A DNA stretch of 64,000 nucleotides from a bacterium (lineage in GTDB: Bacteria > Hinthialibacterota > Hinthialibacteria > OLB16): NCBI GenBank assembly GCA_022072055.1, contig JAJVIK010000008.1, positions 1 to 64,000 on the forward strand, written 5' to 3'. The notes under the pieces are model-generated. The model had not been told where the DNA came from. It did not search any database and saw only the letters and a list, made by a program, of their open reading frames with translations. Positions 61,756-64,000 of the stretch are shown in pieces (the stretch's first letter is position 1; every line of letters begins with the position of its first letter). Made by a program: the position numbers and the translations under genes.

Positions 61756-62766
61756 CTACGGCGTGGTCGCGGGAAAAACCTCGCGGTCGTAGACAATAAT
61801 GGCCGACTTCTTCAACTCCTCCAAAGCCTTGCGCTGCTCTTCAAGGGCGATTCGTCGGCGCACCAGGTTGTAGATGCTCTGCTTGCTCTTGACCTTCGCG
61901 ATGCAGAACCACCCGGTGATGCGGATGACTTGAGGATTCACCTGTCCGGCGTCCAGCTCGAAGAGCGGCGCGAATTCGGGGAACGGGTTGGTGGGGCTGA
62001 TCAGATCGAGGAACCCCTTGCGACCCTTGGATTGGTCGTGCTGGGAAAACTCCTCCACCAACTGTTCGAAGGGCTCCCCCACGCGAGCGCGCGCCAGAAC
62101 CTTTTCGGCCTTGCGCTGGACTGCCTCCACCGCCGCCGGATCGGATTCGTCGGGAATCCGTAGGAAGACAAACTGAACCTCCGGGGCTCCGCCTTCCTCG
62201 AGGACCCCCTTGTGCTCCTCCAGATACTTGTCGACCTGAGCCTGGGACACCGGAGTGAGGAGGTACTCATCGATCCAGGCTTGACGCGCCTGTTGAACCA
62301 GAATCTGGCGCTTTCGGTCCGCGATCATCGCCGCGCGGAACTCTTCCACGGTCTGGCTCTCTTGGGCGAGTCGCGCGCGAAATTCGGCCTCGCCGACCTG
62401 TTTGCGAAGCTGGTCGAGTTGCTCATCCACGGTCTTCTCGGCGAATCGAGCGGCGGTCTCCTCACGGAGGTCTCCCTTGAGCCGGTTGACGATGAGCTCC
62501 TCCTCGATCAGATCCTCGATCGCGCGGCGCTTCACAGCTCCTTCCGGGGGAACCTTGCCCTTGGTGGGGCTGTCGGGGCGGGCGTAAAGGCGATTCAGGT
62601 CTTGGACCTTCTGATTGAGCTCGCGAAGGGTGATGACCGAGCCATTGACCGAGGCGACCACGCGGTCGAGGGTCTGAGCAGCGGAGCTCGATGTCAGGAC
62701 GCAGCTGATCGCGGCCAATCCGCGCAGGATCCGAGTCGTGCCGAACTTGTTGAATGTCATCCACAT
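61756..62766 (-). CDS. SurA/parvulin-type periplasmic chaperone
   Basis: 336 residues with a signal (MWMTFNKFGTTRILRGLAAI). LDRVVASVNGSVITLRELNQ opens a SurA N-terminal domain. The helical middle (RRAIEDLIEEELIVNRLKG) and a C-terminal parvulin-like region (VGEPFEQLVEEFSQHDQSKG, then RKGFLDL; ITGWFCIAKV) follow. It helps outer-membrane proteins fold; the parvulin core is divergent, so the isomerase activity may be lost. Its start lies eight bases after a strong hairpin. Confidence 0.75.
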   Translation of the reverse strand: MWMTFNKFGTTRILRGLAAISCVLTSSSAAQTLDRVVASVNGSVITLRELNQKVQDLNRLYARPDSPTKGKVPPEGAVKRRAIEDLIEEELIVNRLKGDLREETAARFAEKTVDEQLDQLRKQVGEAEFRARLAQESQTVEEFRAAMIADRKRQILVQQARQAWIDEYLLTPVSQAQVDKYLEEHKGVLEEGGAPEVQFVFLRIPDESDPAAVEAVQRKAEKVLARARVGEPFEQLVEEFSQHDQSKGRKGFLDLISPTNPFPEFAPLFELDAGQVNPQVIRITGWFCIAKVKSKQSIYNLVRRRIALEEQRKALEELKKSAIIVYDREVFPATTP

Positions 62767-62773
62767 AAGAGAG

Positions 62774-62806
62774 CGGCCCCCCGAATCATGATGACTCGGG
62801 GGGCCG
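62774..62806 (-). terminator. Strong hairpin between the propeller-repeat gene and the SurA-like gene
   Basis: CGGCCCCCCGA (62774-62784) and TCGGGGGGCCG (62796-62806) form a perfect 11-bp stem with an 11-base loop. On the minus strand CTCTCTT follows, a weak T-tract. It lies 28 bases past the upstream stop and 8 before the SurA-like start, so it can be a terminator or attenuator. Confidence 0.6.
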
Positions 62807-62834
62807 AATTGGGCAACCGGTTCGCTCAATGCGA

Positions 62835-64000
62835 TTACTGCTGAGGGCTGGGCCTGACGATCTCCAGGTCGCGGGCCACATCGAAGCCGAAGAAGGGCGC
62901 GTCGTGGATCTTCGGCGCTTGGCCGCCGGTGTGGACTCCCCCGAAGCCATCGAGGACATACAGGCCGATAACCGCCCCGACCTCATCGATCGAGAGCTCC
63001 AAGTCACGCGCGATGTTGAATCCGAAGAACGGCACGCCGCGGGTGGTGTCCGCGACAAAGTCGCCATCGGTGATTCCTCCGGTGACAATCTGCCCGAACT
63101 TCGAGAGCACAAAGGCCCCCTCGACCGCCAGCGTGGACGGATTCTTCACCAGTTCGATGTCGATGAAGACATCCTCATCCGGCAGGAACGGCGGAGGCGG
63201 AACAATCGCCGGGGCCGCGCCGAGGTTGGAGACTCCGCCTCGGCCATCCAGGATGTAACCGCCCTTCACGGTCCCATCCGGCTGGTAGTAGAGCTCCAGG
63301 TCGCGCGCAAGGTCGCCGCCGAGGGCCACGCCGATCAGCGGATCGGCCCCGCCGAAGGTGTAGATGCTCCCCGCGCCATCCAGCATGTAGACCCCCACCT
63401 TCGGACCGGGCTGAGTCGGAGACACCTCGATGTCCTTGGCGTAATCGCCCGAGAACGGGGTGAACCCAGTCTGGTCGACCGGTAGGACATCACCAAGGCC
63501 CGCAATCTGGCCGGTCCCGGTCATCCGGTAGAAGCCGGTCGGGGAGGCGGTGAATTCGGGCAGGGCCGGATCGCCGACCACGAAGCCGGTGTCCAGAGCG
63601 CCATTGGCGCGATAGAAGCCCGGCTCGAGGTCACGCGCCACGCCATCCGGGAGGAAGGTCGGTTGGAGCGAATCCGCCACCCCCTCCAGGCCGTTCCGCA
63701 TGGTGACCCCACCGAAGGCGTCGAGGACCGCGTAAGTCACGATCTCCACCGAGATCGGGACAATGGCGCTCTTGTTGCCGGCGAGGTCGACGGAGCGGAC
63801 ATAGACCGTGTCCCGCCGATCCGGGAACAGGTATGCGCCGCTGATCACATCCGGCTGCCTGAGGAGAGGTCCGATGTTGACCGCGTCCCAGGCTCCGTTG
63901 TCATCCGAGTAGAAGTTCCCGAACACCAGGACCGCGTTCAGATCGGCGGAGACCAGAACCCGCGAATGCCCCTCCACCGCGCGGTTCATGCCGATGATGT
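62835..64000 (-). CDS. Propeller-like repeat protein (partial, N-terminus beyond right edge)
   Basis: At least 388 codons; the frame is open to base 64000, so the Met at 63989 is internal. Units of about 55-60 residues recur: LDAFGGVTMRNG, LDGAGSIYTFGGADPLIGVA, LDGRGGVSNLGAAPAIV and LDGFGGVHTGGQAPKI, each with ARDLEL or a variant after it (VARDLE, LARDLELYYQPDG, IARDLELSI). This gives five or six beta-sheet blades. A preceding DTVYVRSVDLAGNKS looks like a fibronectin-type domain. Extracellular by style; function unknown. Ends with a hairpin. Confidence 0.7.
   Translation of the reverse strand, partial: IIGMNRAVEGHSRVLVSADLNAVLVFGNFYSDDNGAWDAVNIGPLLRQPDVISGAYLFPDRRDTVYVRSVDLAGNKSAIVPISVEIVTYAVLDAFGGVTMRNGLEGVADSLQPTFLPDGVARDLEPGFYRANGALDTGFVVGDPALPEFTASPTGFYRMTGTGQIAGLGDVLPVDQTGFTPFSGDYAKDIEVSPTQPGPKVGVYMLDGAGSIYTFGGADPLIGVALGGDLARDLELYYQPDGTVKGGYILDGRGGVSNLGAAPAIVPPPPFLPDEDVFIDIELVKNPSTLAVEGAFVLSKFGQIVTGGITDGDFVADTTRGVPFFGFNIARDLELSIDEVGAVIGLYVLDGFGGVHTGGQAPKIHDAPFFGFDVARDLEIVRPSPQQ

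Overview
The window looks like a chromosome segment from a GC-rich, Gram-negative, uncultured-type bacterium. A tripartite RND/HlyD/TolC metal pump, lipoprotein-type signal peptides and many secreted enzymes point to two membranes. The mix of a DUF1080-ThuA fusion, a CxPSR sulfatase, GT39 glycosyltransferases, PQQ-dehydrogenase-type propellers, a YTV-like tyrosine/valine repeat protein and very large multiheme cytochromes is typical of Planctomycetes-like or neighbouring candidate phyla (for example Sumerlaeota or Hydrogenedentota). That placement is inference only; the window holds no rRNA. No phage, IS element or CRISPR array was seen. One tRNA (Asn, GTT) is present.

Layout. 1-3.3 kb: a secreted PQQ-dehydrogenase-type propeller and a beta-helix protein that runs off the left edge. 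The propeller's signal peptide is split from its body by a G10 run. 3.4-7.1 kb: a GT39 mannosyltransferase-like enzyme, DAHP synthase, and DUF2442 beside a broken DUF4160 gene. 7.1-14.5 kb: a heavy-metal efflux operon (His-rich protein, outer-membrane factor, adaptor, RND pump). 14.6-16.5 kb: gatC, HD-GYP and CPBP protease genes joined by 4-base overlaps. 16.5-22.7 kb: a membrane protein, a TPR protein, thiS, a REC-HATPase regulator, a DegT aminotransferase and polyphosphate:AMP phosphotransferase. 22.8-24.5 kb: a charge-segregated repeat protein. 24.8-29 kb: rarA, a TSUP exporter and a DUF3300-like secreted low-complexity protein. 29-32 kb: two secreted proteins of unknown role. 32-37.8 kb: MoeB-rhodanese, a flavin reductase-like protein, tRNA-Asn, DUF454, an orphan DUF433 antitoxin, a sulfatase and a GT4. 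37.8-42 kb: a secreted glycosidase-like protein, vapBC debris and DUF1080-ThuA. 42-44.2 kb: a type II restriction-modification pair.

44.2-56.6 kb is the most striking region. It is a single-direction locus, probably read from a well-formed promoter at 56581-56609. It encodes a Tat-exported Fe-S protein, a NrfD/HybB-type membrane quinol protein, a 13-heme cytochrome, a NapC/NirT-type protein with three predicted membrane segments and 7 heme sites, and two paralogous proteins with 19 and 15 heme sites fused to C-terminal cytochrome b domains. A DUF4212/sodium-solute symporter pair follows. The four cytochromes carry 54 heme-binding motifs. The parts list matches the inner-membrane quinol oxidases of metal-reducing Geobacter (ImcH-, CbcL- and Cbc-like), so a quinol-to-periplasm electron export module is the best reading.

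56.7-61.7 kb: ribokinase, a small membrane protein, a second GT39 and a TIM-barrel glycosidase-like protein. 61.7-64 kb: a SurA/parvulin-type chaperone and a repeat protein that runs off the right edge.

A recurring theme is decay of small toxin-like genes. In three places an antitoxin-like partner is intact while the adjoining toxin-like gene is truncated.
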